29,413 nucleotides of DNA from positions 1-29,413 of the forward strand of contig JBBQSU010000032.1 in the NCBI GenBank assembly GCA_038234815.1, written 5' to 3'. Position numbers and translations under genes: made by a program. This DNA comes from JBBQSU01 sp038234815 (lineage in GTDB: Bacteria > Planctomycetota > Phycisphaerae > Tepidisphaerales > Tepidisphaeraceae). Each line of letters begins with the position of its first letter. Within the stretch, counting starts at the first letter, position 1. Positions 15,404 to 24,673 of the stretch are shown piece by piece. The notes under the pieces were generated by a model, which was given only the letters and a program-made list of their open reading frames with translations, searched no databases and was not told where the DNA came from.

Positions 15404-17629
15404 TCAAGCCTCGTTGTTCTGGTATTCGTAATACGTCTTGACGTTGCGGCCGTAGTATCCACCCGCCTGATTGCGCACGCCGTTGAGGACCACACCGAGG
15501 TGTTCGGCCTTAACCTGACGCAGGGCGTCACGCATCCGCTGGAGGACGCCGCGGCTGTTGGCCCGGGCGCGAACCACCGACACCACGCCATCGACCCGCG
15601 GAGCCAGAGCCATCGATTCGCTGACGAAGAGCAGCGGGCCGGAATCAAACACAACATGATCGTATTCTTCCAGACTGCGTTCGATGAAGTCGATGAGAAG
15701 CTGGCTTTCCAGCAGTTCCGTCGGATTGGTCGGACGCGGGCCGCTGGGCAGGATCGCCAAGTTCGGGACCTGGGTTTCACGGACGGCGTTCTCAAAGTTT
15801 TCGAGATTGTTGAGAACGTCGCTGAAGCCGATTTCGTTGCCGATGCCGAAGATGCGGTGCATGTCGGGCCGGCGGAAGTTGGCATCGACGAGGAGGATTC
15901 TGCGGCCATTGAGGGCCAGGCCGGCGGCGATATTGGCCGCGACCGTGCTCTTGCCGTCGCCGGGGCTGGGACTGGTCACCAACAGGCTGCGCGTCGTATC
16001 CAAAGATGCAGCGTGCTGCAAGCGTGTGCGGACCTGCCGGAACTGCTCGGCGATCATGGAATGCGGGGCTTCGAAGATCACCAGTGGCAGACGGGCGCCG
16101 GCCGATTGGGGATCGTCGCTTTCGTGGGGGATCATGCCCAGCATGGCCATCTGACCTACGCGGCTGATGTCACGCGGGCTGCGGACCGACGTATCGGTGA
16201 CTTCACGCAGGAAGGCGATGCCCAGACTGAGGGCCAAGGCCAGGCCGATGGCAACGGACATGGTAAGGGGCAGCTTGGGGAAGCTGGGGCTGTCCGGGGT
16301 GGCCGGATAGGTCGCCCATTCGACGTTGCCTGAAAGGTCCTGCTGGTTCTTCTGCTGGATCAGATCAAGTTGATTGTTCACTTCCTTCAGAAGATCGCTC
16401 ATCGCCTTTTGTTCGTCGCGGGCCGTGAGGTATTCGGCCATCATATTGCTCAGTTCGCCCATTTCTGATTTAAGCGATTTCACCTGCTCGTTGATGGAAT
16501 CAAGCTGGCCCTTGGTCATGTCCATTTTCGCACGGGTGGCGTCCACCAGCGCAACGCGCTGCTTGGCCCGGAGGTCTTCCAGGAGTTGCGTCAGCTTCTG
16601 CTGGTACATATCCCGGCGCGTCTGAATCTGCATGAAACTGGGGTGATCCTTGCCCCACTTGGTTCCGGCTTCGGCCAATTGCACATCGAGCATGTCGATG
16701 TCGCGGCGCGATTGCATCACGGAAGGATCGGCAGTGACGGCCTGATCGATGATCGCCGGGTCTTCACCGCGCTGGAGCGAGGCGGCGATGGATTTATAGG
16801 AGGCGTCGGCCTCACTAAATTGCTGTTGGAGATCAAGCTGCTTGTGAACCTTTTCGCTCAGTTCCATGTCTTTGGCGCTGATGCGCCCGGGTGAGCTGCC
16901 GTCAACGCTCAAGGCAACGGCCTTTTCGTTGATCTTCTGCGATAGATTACGCAGGCTGAGTTGATAGCGAATTTTCAAATTGTTGAGGTTGGTGCTGCGC
17001 TGGTATTCCTTGTCCGTGGCCAACTGCCGCTGGCGGGCCAGGTGGGTGTTGACGATCTGCTCGATGATGGTCTTGCAGTCCTTGTCGATCGAGCAGGACA
17101 TGCTGACGGAAATCAGCTTTGAATCGGGAATCGGAGTGACCGTGAAATTCGAGAGCAAGGCCTCTTTTCGATCCTGGGGCGTTGCGAAGGTTTTAAACCA
17201 AGGCGTTTCACGTAATTCGGCGCTGTTCTGGAGCACATCCGACAGGAGCGTCTCGTGCTTCAACAGCTGCGCTTGCGTGCGCTGTTCGATGTTCAGGCTG
17301 GGGCTGTTGTTGTCCGTCAACACGCCTTTGATCGGATCGAAGCCGGTCTTGATGTTGACCTGAACGTAGCCGGTCGCGGTGAAGCGAGAGTAATTGCGGG
17401 CGAGGAACCGGTTGAGGAAGAACCCACCGACGCTGCCTACGAGGAGGAAGAGCGCGATCAGCCAGACGTTCGAGCGAATGACGCGAAAGACGTCGGCGGG
17501 AGTCATCGCCGCGTTGGCGGGATTTACCTGTCCCACGGCCATGCCCGGAACCGTGCCGGGGATCATGAGGGTTCCGCCGCCGGCCGGACGGGGAAGACGC
17601 AAGGGGGTAGTTTGTGGCAAAGTCGTCAT
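15404..17629 (-). CDS. Wzc-like polysaccharide co-polymerase / tyrosine autokinase
   Basis: A 741-residue inner-membrane protein that would control chain length and export of an extracellular polysaccharide. The N-terminal Wzz domain has a membrane helix at residues 54-73; a long periplasmic coiled-coil part covers about 190-430; the second helix is at 453-474. The cytoplasmic BY-kinase domain has Walker A SPSPGDGKST (553-562), Walker A' ILLVDANFRRP (578-588), Walker B HVVFDSG (658-664), and a C-terminal tyrosine cluster Y725, Y726, Y733, Y734 and Y736, the usual autophosphorylation sites. GAGGAG precedes the ATG. It is the last gene of the leftward polysaccharide/exosortase cluster, 244 bases after the TPR gene. 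Confidence 0.95.
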   Translation of the reverse strand: MTTLPQTTPLRLPRPAGGGTLMIPGTVPGMAVGQVNPANAAMTPADVFRVIRSNVWLIALFLLVGSVGGFFLNRFLARNYSRFTATGYVQVNIKTGFDPIKGVLTDNNSPSLNIEQRTQAQLLKHETLLSDVLQNSAELRETPWFKTFATPQDRKEALLSNFTVTPIPDSKLISVSMSCSIDKDCKTIIEQIVNTHLARQRQLATDKEYQRSTNLNNLKIRYQLSLRNLSQKINEKAVALSVDGSSPGRISAKDMELSEKVHKQLDLQQQFSEADASYKSIAASLQRGEDPAIIDQAVTADPSVMQSRRDIDMLDVQLAEAGTKWGKDHPSFMQIQTRRDMYQQKLTQLLEDLRAKQRVALVDATRAKMDMTKGQLDSINEQVKSLKSEMGELSNMMAEYLTARDEQKAMSDLLKEVNNQLDLIQQKNQQDLSGNVEWATYPATPDSPSFPKLPLTMSVAIGLALALSLGIAFLREVTDTSVRSPRDISRVGQMAMLGMIPHESDDPQSAGARLPLVIFEAPHSMIAEQFRQVRTRLQHAASLDTTRSLLVTSPSPGDGKSTVAANIAAGLALNGRRILLVDANFRRPDMHRIFGIGNEIGFSDVLNNLENFENAVRETQVPNLAILPSGPRPTNPTELLESQLLIDFIERSLEEYDHVVFDSGPLLFVSESMALAPRVDGVVSVVRARANSRGVLQRMRDALRQVKAEHLGVVLNGVRNQAGGYYGRNVKTYYEYQNNEA

Positions 17630-17774
17630 AGTCTTACTCCTCTTCTTACTGCAAGGTGCGTTTCGCGGACCGGACGCGAAAGCAATCCAAAACCATCACT
17701 CGAAATCTGCAAAGAGGACTCTTCGAAGTGGTCTGGAGTCTTCTCGCCTCCGAAATTTCAGCCGATCGATACCT

Positions 17775-17797
17775 CCGCGGGGCTGAAGCCCCAGCGG
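17775..17797. repeat. palindromic hairpin between the TPR and Wzc genes
   Basis: CCGC-GGGGCT (17775-17784) pairs with AGCCCC and GCGG (17787-17797) with one bulged A and a two-base loop. No T-run follows on either strand, so it is not a simple terminator. It may be a dispersed palindromic repeat or an mRNA processing site that lowers Wzc expression relative to upstream genes. The rest of the 244-base gap shows no gene. Confidence 0.5.
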
Positions 17798-17873
17798 ATA
17801 CCTAACAACTATACACGGACGGGTACGAGGAAGGGAAGCAAATTCTTTCCAAATGCTTCTTGTATCCCATTCT

Positions 17874-20800
17874 TTACATTCCAGCCTGTGGCTTGGTCTC
17901 CTCGATCTTTTTGGCCGCCCGCCCTAATGCATCGTCAATTTTTGCCTTTAAGATAGGATCCACAGCCTGTTTCTTCTCCTCGGCGGCCTTAATCACATCA
18001 CTCAGGGCCAGTAATTGTTTCTGGGCTTCTTCGGGATATCCCTTCAAAAGATAGGCCTCGGCCAGATGATAGAGAGCTTCTGGAAATGATTGCCTGTTAA
18101 TGACTTGCTGCAGAATGTCGATGCCTTCATTGAGCTTTCCGGACTGAACCAGTGCCCATCCGTGGGTGTCATAAATCAGGGGGTCGAACCGGCCCACCTT
18201 CAAAAGTGAATCGTACGCCCGACCGCTAAATTCAAGTGCTGCATTCGGCTGCCGGGGATTCACCATATCCGAATACATGTAGGCAAGATTGTTTAACGCA
18301 CCTAAATCGTCCGGTTCTAACTTTAATAACCGTTGATAGGCCCTAATGGCCTTGTCCACCTTGGGATCGGGCTTGGAAGAAATGTAAATCGACCCGGTCG
18401 TTCGCAGCACGGACATCTGATCCGCAGGGGAAAGCTTATCGAGTGCATCGGTCGCTTCGTCGGCCATTTTGATCGCGCTCGATGAATCGTTCTGTGCTTG
18501 ATAGAGCAAGGCGGCGGTCAACTTCCAGCGCGGATCGACTTCGGCCTTGGGCAGCACCACTTTCAGTGCCTCGGGCACGCCGACTTCGATGGCGACGACC
18601 CGCACCAGTTCGCGGGAGAGATCGTCGTTGCGGGCTTCGACTGCGGAGTCGATGGCCTTAATCAGTTCGGCCACGGCACCGGGCTTATCCCCGCTGCGCG
18701 CCCTGGCCTGACCGCGAAGTTGATGAACCCACCAAACATTGGGGTTGTTCTTTAATAGCTGATCGGTGGTCGCCATCAGCGGATCATAATTGCGGGTTTC
18801 GAGCAAAAGGGAGAGATAGTTTCGCAGGACGTTTTGGTCCGAGGGAGCGATTTCCACCGCTTGCCGGATGGCTTCGAGCGCCTTGGACGGGTTTCCACGA
18901 GCCGCCCACATGCTTGCTTCCTGCTGAATGAAATCAATGTCTTTAGCAAACTGGGGCATCGAGCGTGTCTGTCGGATCAGGCGCTCGGCCTCGGACCAGT
19001 GCGGGGGCCGGGCATTCACATATAGATCGATTAAGTTTAGCCGAACGTATCGGTGGTCGGGCACCAGAGACATCGCGGCCTCTAGCTCACGAATCGCCGC
19101 GTCCCAATCGCCGGTGCCCTTGTAGCATTGCCCGAGTAATACGCGCGTGTCTGCGCCGAGAGCCGGTGGAATCCGGTCGGGATCGGCGTCACGGATTTGC
19201 ACGAGGGCCTTCATGGCCGCGTCGTAGTTGGCCGGCTTCCGCTGCATGTTAATCATGCCGGTCTTGTACAACGCCATCATATTGCCCGGGTCGATGGCAA
19301 AAACGTCGGTCAAGCACTTCTGGGCTTCGTCCAGTTGGCCTTGTCCGCGATGGGCTTCGGCCATCATGTTCAGGAGGGCCACTTCCCCCGGGTGACTTTT
19401 CAAGGCTGCGGTGATTTCGGCGATGGCATCGTTGGGCTTGCCGACAGCAATCAGAATCTCATAGCGCTTGAGCAATTGGGCGATGTCAGGCGCATCGGCC
19501 GGAAGAATCCGCAGGGCTTCCTCGGCACGCTTTTGTGCCACGAGCACATCGGCCAGTTTGATCTGCACGGTGACGTTCTCACGATCAAGGCCCATGGCCT
19601 GGCGCAGCGTCGTCTCGGCATCGGCTGGCTTGCCTGACCGTATGAAGTAATCCGCCAGCAGCATGAGAGGCGCAGTCTTCCCTTTGAGTGATGGCTGGTC
19701 CACCAACTGTTGCGCTGCCTGCTGGGCCGCGTCGTTCTTCCCGGCCATACCTAGCAATTCGATCAAGGCCCCGCTGACGGTCAGGTCGGCCGGCCACTTT
19801 TCCCTGGCCATAGTCAGCGCTTTGATCGCCTGATCGAGCAATTCACTCGCGGCCTTCTCGTCCCCAGCAATTGACTTGGCGCGGGCAGCCAGAAAATACG
19901 CGCTGCCCATTTGCAGCCAGTTATTGACCAGTTCAGGCCGCGCTTGCAATTGCGCCTGGCGCATGGGAAGCGCCTTGGAAGGATCTCCGAAGCGCTGATA
20001 ATGAACTACTTCCTGGTCGCGCAGCGCCACGTCGTCGGGGAACAGCTTGCGGGCCGTCTGGATGTATCGGAACGCCTCGTCGGGCCGCCTGAGTATGTAG
20101 CTACAGACGATAAGTTGACGATACGCATCCAGGTTATTCGCCTGCTTGTCGATGGCGATGGCATATCGCTGGGTCGCTTCGTCATATTGGCCATTGGCCT
20201 GGAGTGCCTGCCCGTAGGCCGTCCAAACGCTTGAAAATTCTGGCATCTCCCGGGCCAAAGACTGCGCGATGGTGAGGGCCTGAGATTTCTCCCCGCGGGC
20301 CAGGGCCAGCCGGAATTCGTACATTCGCCCGTGAGACTGGTCGGCATTGGTTTCAGTCAACGCCGGAATCTGCGCCGCCGCCTGATCCCAATTTTTTAGA
20401 CTCAAATAAACCTGGAACAGATATTCTTTAGCTCGCTTGTCCGTCTTTTTAACCGGGTCCTTCTGCGCGGCCCGGTCGGCGACCTGAAGGTGGGCAATCA
20501 GTTCGTCGGTTTTCCCTTGGGCCTGTGCTTCACCGGCCAGGGCCAGTTCACGTTCGTATTCGTCGGTCATGGATCCGATCACTCCCAGACGCTCTTTGGC
20601 GTCGTCTTCGGGATCGGACCCGCTGGTCACCCGCTGCTTGATGCGCAGCAAATCCAGGTCATTGGGCTTGGCCTTGATGGCGGCCTCAATCGCCGTAATC
20701 GCTTCGTCCTTCTTATTCTGAAGAAGCTGCAAACGAATCAGTGACAGCAGTGCCGGCGTGTCGGCAGGGGTTTCGTGCAAAACTTCCTTGAGCAGTCGCG

Positions 20801-22532
20801 TGGCTTCGTCCGGGCGATTGATCGCCTGCGCGACGACAGCCTTGCGAAGCCGCTCCAATCGATTGCTTTCCGACAAATTGTCATAGATCGTCTTGATCCG
20901 ATCCTGGTCCTTGTTCTTATCCAGCACCGACAATTCAAACAGCGTGGTGTCGGGGTCGTCGGGCGCATTTTTCTTCAAATAATCGATATGCGTCGCGGCG
21001 TCGACTGGATTGTTTTCGGCCAGCAGCAGCCGGGTGAGGCGTTTCCGGGCATCAAAATAGCTTGGGCTGCGGTCGATCATTTCCTGCAGCAATCGCTTGG
21101 CCTCACCGGTCTGACCGGCGCTCATATAGGCAATCGAGAGGAAGTTAATCAGTTGAAGATCGCGCTGCCCCGTCCGGTTGGTCGATTCGGTCAGCGCTTT
21201 CTGAAATGTCGAGATGGCCGACACGAAATCGCCATTCATCATCTGTGTCCGGCCCTTGATCTTCTGCAATTCCGAGGCGTATCGCTGGTCCGTGCCCACC
21301 CGATTCGTCAGGCTCAAAAAGTCGGCCTCAATCTGCTTCTTCATCGCGGCCCGATCAGCTTCGGATTTTCCGCCGGCGCTGTATTGGTTGATACGCAGGT
21401 TCAGCAGATCGATGGCGACGAGCGTTTCCTGAAATTGCCGGGTCGAGGTCGCCACCTGTCCTTCACCGGCGTTGGACTGGGCCGGTGTGGCAAGCAGCGT
21501 GATGGCTTCGTCCCAGCGCGTCGGATCGTTGGTCAGCACGCGCGCAAGCGACAGGCGGATCGTCAGGTCATTGGGGCGGTCGTTGAGCAAATCCTGAAGT
21601 ACTTTTTCCGCATCCGCGGCTTTCCCCTGCTGCACCGCATTTCCCGACCAAACCCGGAGTATCTCGCTATATTGCTCGTCGGCCGGCTGTGAAGTGTTCT
21701 TAGCCGTATCGAGATATTCGTTGCCCTTTTTCTGATACGCCTTGGCCTTTTCCGGGTCGGCGGCCGCAGCCACCTGCTGGAGTGTCGTCGCGGCGGCAAA
21801 ATACATTGCCGGATTCCGCTCCGAAGATTTCAACTGTTCATCAAACGTATTGGCGGCCTCGTCGAGCAGAGCCGCGGCCTCTTCGGTCCGGCCGACGCGC
21901 TGGTATTCACGCGCGCGATTTACCTTGGCCAGCGCGACATACGTGGGGAACTGAGGGTTTTTCGGCTGCTTGATCGCCAAATCCTGTAGCGCCTTGACGC
22001 TGTCGTCGATACGGGCGGGATCGGTTTCCACCCCCGTCATCCAGGACTGAATGGTCGCAGTGTGAAACACTCCCTCGGCCATGGGGTCGGTCGGATCGAT
22101 CCGCACAATCCGGGTCGCAAGGTCTTTTACCGATCGGAAATTCTCCACTGACGGCTGGAATCGCAAGCGGTCCTGATACCAGGCCATTAGATGCTTGATC
22201 GCCGGAAGATAATTCGGGTCGATTTCCAGCGCGCGCTCCCAAGCCTTGCGCGCCGGCAGCAGGAGTTCGGCGTCGGCACCGGCGGCGCTGTAAAGCGCGT
22301 CACCCAGTTGCAATTGCCGCTCGGGATTGTTGCGATCCAGCGAGACGGCCTTGCCGAATGCCCGGGCCGCTTCCTTATAATTTTTTTCGGCCAGCAGCAT
22401 TTCCCCGGTCTTCACATAACGATCCGGACTTTCCTTAATGAGATACTTCTGCGCCAGAAAGGCCGAGGCGCCCAGACCGATCACGGCCGCCCCGGCAATC
22501 CCGAGAAATTTGGTATTGATTCGGCTTGCCAT
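17874..22532 (-). CDS. giant TPR-repeat protein of the exosortase cluster
   Basis: A 1552-residue protein with one N-terminal membrane helix (residues 9-29, FLGIAGAAVIGLGASAFLAQ) and TPR repeats over nearly the whole length, such as EMLLAEKNYKEAARAFGKAV (43-62) and ALVQSGKLNEGIDILQQV near the end. It resembles the large TPR proteins that accompany exosortase/EPS loci (the PrsT-like group). It probably acts as a periplasmic scaffold for export or protein sorting; direct evidence is lacking. The ATG is 6 bases after the stop codon of the EpsI-like gene, so both are co-transcribed. TPR boundaries were judged by eye. Confidence 0.9.
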   Translation of the reverse strand: MASRINTKFLGIAGAAVIGLGASAFLAQKYLIKESPDRYVKTGEMLLAEKNYKEAARAFGKAVSLDRNNPERQLQLGDALYSAAGADAELLLPARKAWERALEIDPNYLPAIKHLMAWYQDRLRFQPSVENFRSVKDLATRIVRIDPTDPMAEGVFHTATIQSWMTGVETDPARIDDSVKALQDLAIKQPKNPQFPTYVALAKVNRAREYQRVGRTEEAAALLDEAANTFDEQLKSSERNPAMYFAAATTLQQVAAAADPEKAKAYQKKGNEYLDTAKNTSQPADEQYSEILRVWSGNAVQQGKAADAEKVLQDLLNDRPNDLTIRLSLARVLTNDPTRWDEAITLLATPAQSNAGEGQVATSTRQFQETLVAIDLLNLRINQYSAGGKSEADRAAMKKQIEADFLSLTNRVGTDQRYASELQKIKGRTQMMNGDFVSAISTFQKALTESTNRTGQRDLQLINFLSIAYMSAGQTGEAKRLLQEMIDRSPSYFDARKRLTRLLLAENNPVDAATHIDYLKKNAPDDPDTTLFELSVLDKNKDQDRIKTIYDNLSESNRLERLRKAVVAQAINRPDEATRLLKEVLHETPADTPALLSLIRLQLLQNKKDEAITAIEAAIKAKPNDLDLLRIKQRVTSGSDPEDDAKERLGVIGSMTDEYERELALAGEAQAQGKTDELIAHLQVADRAAQKDPVKKTDKRAKEYLFQVYLSLKNWDQAAAQIPALTETNADQSHGRMYEFRLALARGEKSQALTIAQSLAREMPEFSSVWTAYGQALQANGQYDEATQRYAIAIDKQANNLDAYRQLIVCSYILRRPDEAFRYIQTARKLFPDDVALRDQEVVHYQRFGDPSKALPMRQAQLQARPELVNNWLQMGSAYFLAARAKSIAGDEKAASELLDQAIKALTMAREKWPADLTVSGALIELLGMAGKNDAAQQAAQQLVDQPSLKGKTAPLMLLADYFIRSGKPADAETTLRQAMGLDRENVTVQIKLADVLVAQKRAEEALRILPADAPDIAQLLKRYEILIAVGKPNDAIAEITAALKSHPGEVALLNMMAEAHRGQGQLDEAQKCLTDVFAIDPGNMMALYKTGMINMQRKPANYDAAMKALVQIRDADPDRIPPALGADTRVLLGQCYKGTGDWDAAIRELEAAMSLVPDHRYVRLNLIDLYVNARPPHWSEAERLIRQTRSMPQFAKDIDFIQQEASMWAARGNPSKALEAIRQAVEIAPSDQNVLRNYLSLLLETRNYDPLMATTDQLLKNNPNVWWVHQLRGQARARSGDKPGAVAELIKAIDSAVEARNDDLSRELVRVVAIEVGVPEALKVVLPKAEVDPRWKLTAALLYQAQNDSSSAIKMADEATDALDKLSPADQMSVLRTTGSIYISSKPDPKVDKAIRAYQRLLKLEPDDLGALNNLAYMYSDMVNPRQPNAALEFSGRAYDSLLKVGRFDPLIYDTHGWALVQSGKLNEGIDILQQVINRQSFPEALYHLAEAYLLKGYPEEAQKQLLALSDVIKAAEEKKQAVDPILKAKIDDALGRAAKKIEETKPQAGM

Positions 22533-22538
22533 GTTGTC

Positions 22539-23393
22539 TTATTTCCCACCCTCGACGGCATTCCAGTCAGGAAGGCATTTTTCGATCTCCGGCAACGCCG
22601 AGCGAAGGAAATCCGTCATCACCGCGGCGCTTCGGTTCCCGTCCCGGATGATCGTCATCAATTCCACCTTGGCGTAATAGCCGTGCTTGCGGAAAAGATT
22701 CTGCAAACTGCGTCGAACGGCCAGGGGATCACTCTCGTAGCGGCCGTTGACATTGAAAAAGTAGGCCACGCGTTTGGTCACCCGGCTGGTGCCAGTCTGG
22801 TCTTCAAAGTTGATGTAGCGGGCCTTCAGGTCAAAATCCTGACCGTCCTTGTTCTTCACCTTCCAAACCGGCTCCTCATATTGCGCCGGTTGATATCCGT
22901 CGGCGATGTAACACCGATCCGGGATATGCGCCACCGTGTCCACCAGCCCCGTGTAATATGTCACCGCAAGGTTGATGACGTGATCAGGAAGCCGGGTTTG
23001 CAGCGCCGCCAGCCGTTCCCGGCGCTCCTTCGTTGGCTTATCGGCGAATAGCCGGATGTCGGCCTTGGTCTGGGCATCTTCCAAAACGTAATCCCGGAAG
23101 ATAAACAACTGCGTGCCCAGGACGTCCTGGATTTCCTTGTCCAACGGCTCGTCGTGGGAAACCTGCACCCAGCGACCGAGTTTCTCGGGCACCTGGTCGA
23201 TCGGACGAGCCAATGGAACCGGCAGCTTCTTAAAATAGAGCTGCATCGATTGCGTCGCCCAGTTTAATCCCACCGCCGCCGCGAAAAGCACCAGCGTGGC
23301 CACCACAAACGCCGGGGACCGGAAAAGCCCTTTGAAAGTCGGCCACAAGCCCCGCGGGGGAGCAGCCGGAAGGTTGTCGGCAGTGGTACTCAT
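22539..23393 (-). CDS. exosortase-associated EpsI-like protein
   Basis: A 284-residue protein with a membrane helix at residues 27-46 and a periplasmic domain of the EpsI type (DUF3485). The diagnostic stretch is AHIPDRCYIADGYQP (155-169), matching the family pattern H-x-P-x-x-C-Y followed by G-[WY], with H156 and C161. It is translationally coupled to the exosortase gene: its ATG overlaps the TGA of that gene (ATGA), and TPR gene follows 6 bases later. In other bacteria EpsI is a separate protein or the C-terminal half of exosortase; here it is separate. It is expected to assist exosortase processing or EPS export. Confidence 0.88.
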   Translation of the reverse strand: MSTTADNLPAAPPRGLWPTFKGLFRSPAFVVATLVLFAAAVGLNWATQSMQLYFKKLPVPLARPIDQVPEKLGRWVQVSHDEPLDKEIQDVLGTQLFIFRDYVLEDAQTKADIRLFADKPTKERRERLAALQTRLPDHVINLAVTYYTGLVDTVAHIPDRCYIADGYQPAQYEEPVWKVKNKDGQDFDLKARYINFEDQTGTSRVTKRVAYFFNVNGRYESDPLAVRRSLQNLFRKHGYYAKVELMTIIRDGNRSAAVMTDFLRSALPEIEKCLPDWNAVEGGK

Positions 23394-24580
23394 TGCGTGT
23401 CACTCCCAAGCTCCGCGCCCGAAGAATCCCCTGCCGGACGAACGCGCCGCGCGGCCGCCTGGGCGCGCGGGGAAAGTGGCGGCAATACCGCACCAGCTTG
23501 TGTCACCGGACGACGATTGACCTTACGCGCCGCATTGCGGATCGCGCTGGATATCGGCGAAACGGTCGCAGGCATCGCCTGCGTCGGCTTAAACGGAGTC
23601 ACCACCAGTTTGGTCGATGCCCGGGCAAGCGCCGCCTTATTCTCGACTTCGTCGATGAAGATTTTGTCCAGACACCATCCAATCAACAAAATCAGGAAGA
23701 ACGCCGGGATCAACATTATCATCCCGACGAAGGCGTGGGCGAATCCTTCGGATAATTCCTGGCTGACATAGAAATCAAGCAGCCCCTGCCCGGAAACACG
23801 CATCACGTTACAAAAAATAGCAATGGGCACGGCCGAGGCCATCACCAGGAACTTCTGCCACAGCGGCCGGGCCGACAGGAATGCCACCGCCCCGCCGACT
23901 GCGATAAACGTCATCAGCGATCGCAAGCCCGCGCAGGCCTCGGCGACGTTCAACGTGCGTGCCGGCAGACCCCCGCCTCGTGCGATGGAGATTTTGGTAC
24001 CGTAGGCCGCGGCATCCACACCCGTCAGTTGCAGCACCTTCACCGCCACTTCGGCGGCCAGGGATTGCAGCGGCCCGGCGACCCATGAGTAAACCAGCCC
24101 CGGCCACGGAATCCCCACCACCAGAAACGCGATCGGAAACCAGGCGATCCGAATCACCTGCCACCCCGCCAGCAACAGCACCACGCCGAATAGCGTGACC
24201 ACCATGCCGAAGTCCTTGAGAAAATCGTTCTGCCCGGGCCAAATCCCGTAAGCAAACAGCATTACCCCCAGCAGCATCACCGGCAGACCGGTCCAAGCCG
24301 TATAGACCCGCGCCTTAAGCAATTCCTCGCGGTGGATGTAGAGGTAATACAGGCCTATGAAAGGCACCACCATTGAGTGGCCCCAGTTGGCCTCGCCAGT
24401 CACGGGGTTGGTCTTCAGCCACAACCGCCAAAGATTAAACCGGAAAAGCGCGATCATCAGCGCCGCCATCAAGGCAATCCGAAGCCAGGCCGAGAACGAG
24501 ATGCCTAGAAATTCCTCGGCAGCGTCCGACCGCCCGGCCGACGCGTACTCTATCGACGAAGATGGACTGGCCGTGCTCAA
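23390..24580 (-). CDS. exosortase (membrane cysteine transpeptidase)
   Basis: A 396-residue polytopic membrane enzyme that cleaves C-terminal sorting tags on exported proteins. The catalytic triad is visible: C216 in NVAEACAGLRSL, R261 in CNVMRVSG and H282 in GFAHAFVGM. About eight hydrophobic segments cover residues 30-315; a basic, proline-rich tail of about 80 residues follows. The frame opens at a TTG (24622) inside a hairpin loop, which is unlikely as a start; a second TTG at 24580 has GAGGG 8 bases upstream and gives MSTASPSSS, and is used here. No ATG candidate precedes the first helix. No sorting-tagged substrate is encoded in the window. Confidence 0.92.
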   Translation of the reverse strand: MSTASPSSSIEYASAGRSDAAEEFLGISFSAWLRIALMAALMIALFRFNLWRLWLKTNPVTGEANWGHSMVVPFIGLYYLYIHREELLKARVYTAWTGLPVMLLGVMLFAYGIWPGQNDFLKDFGMVVTLFGVVLLLAGWQVIRIAWFPIAFLVVGIPWPGLVYSWVAGPLQSLAAEVAVKVLQLTGVDAAAYGTKISIARGGGLPARTLNVAEACAGLRSLMTFIAVGGAVAFLSARPLWQKFLVMASAVPIAIFCNVMRVSGQGLLDFYVSQELSEGFAHAFVGMIMLIPAFFLILLIGWCLDKIFIDEVENKAALARASTKLVVTPFKPTQAMPATVSPISSAIRNAARKVNRRPVTQAGAVLPPLSPRAQAAARRVRPAGDSSGAELGSDTQ

Positions 24581-24605
24581 GTAGTGAAACCCTCGCCCGT
24601 AAATT

Positions 24606-24635
24606 ATATAGCCCCCGACCAAGCAGGGGCTATAT
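24606..24635. promoter_or_regulatory. 10-bp hairpin between Wza-like and exosortase genes
   Basis: ATATAGCCCC (24606-24615) pairs perfectly with GGGGCTATAT (24626-24635) around a 10-base loop. In the direction of transcription (leftward) only AATTT follows, so it is a poor terminator; it may act as an attenuator or processing site that sets exosortase level below that of Wza. Confidence 0.5.
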
Positions 24636-24673
24636 CTTTCTCAATTAATAACCCGGCTAAGGCCGAAAAGTTA

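Noticed and set aside
15974..16300. Plus- and minus-strand frames inside the Wzc gene
   Set aside because: They are shadows of a well-supported gene with all kinase motifs intact.
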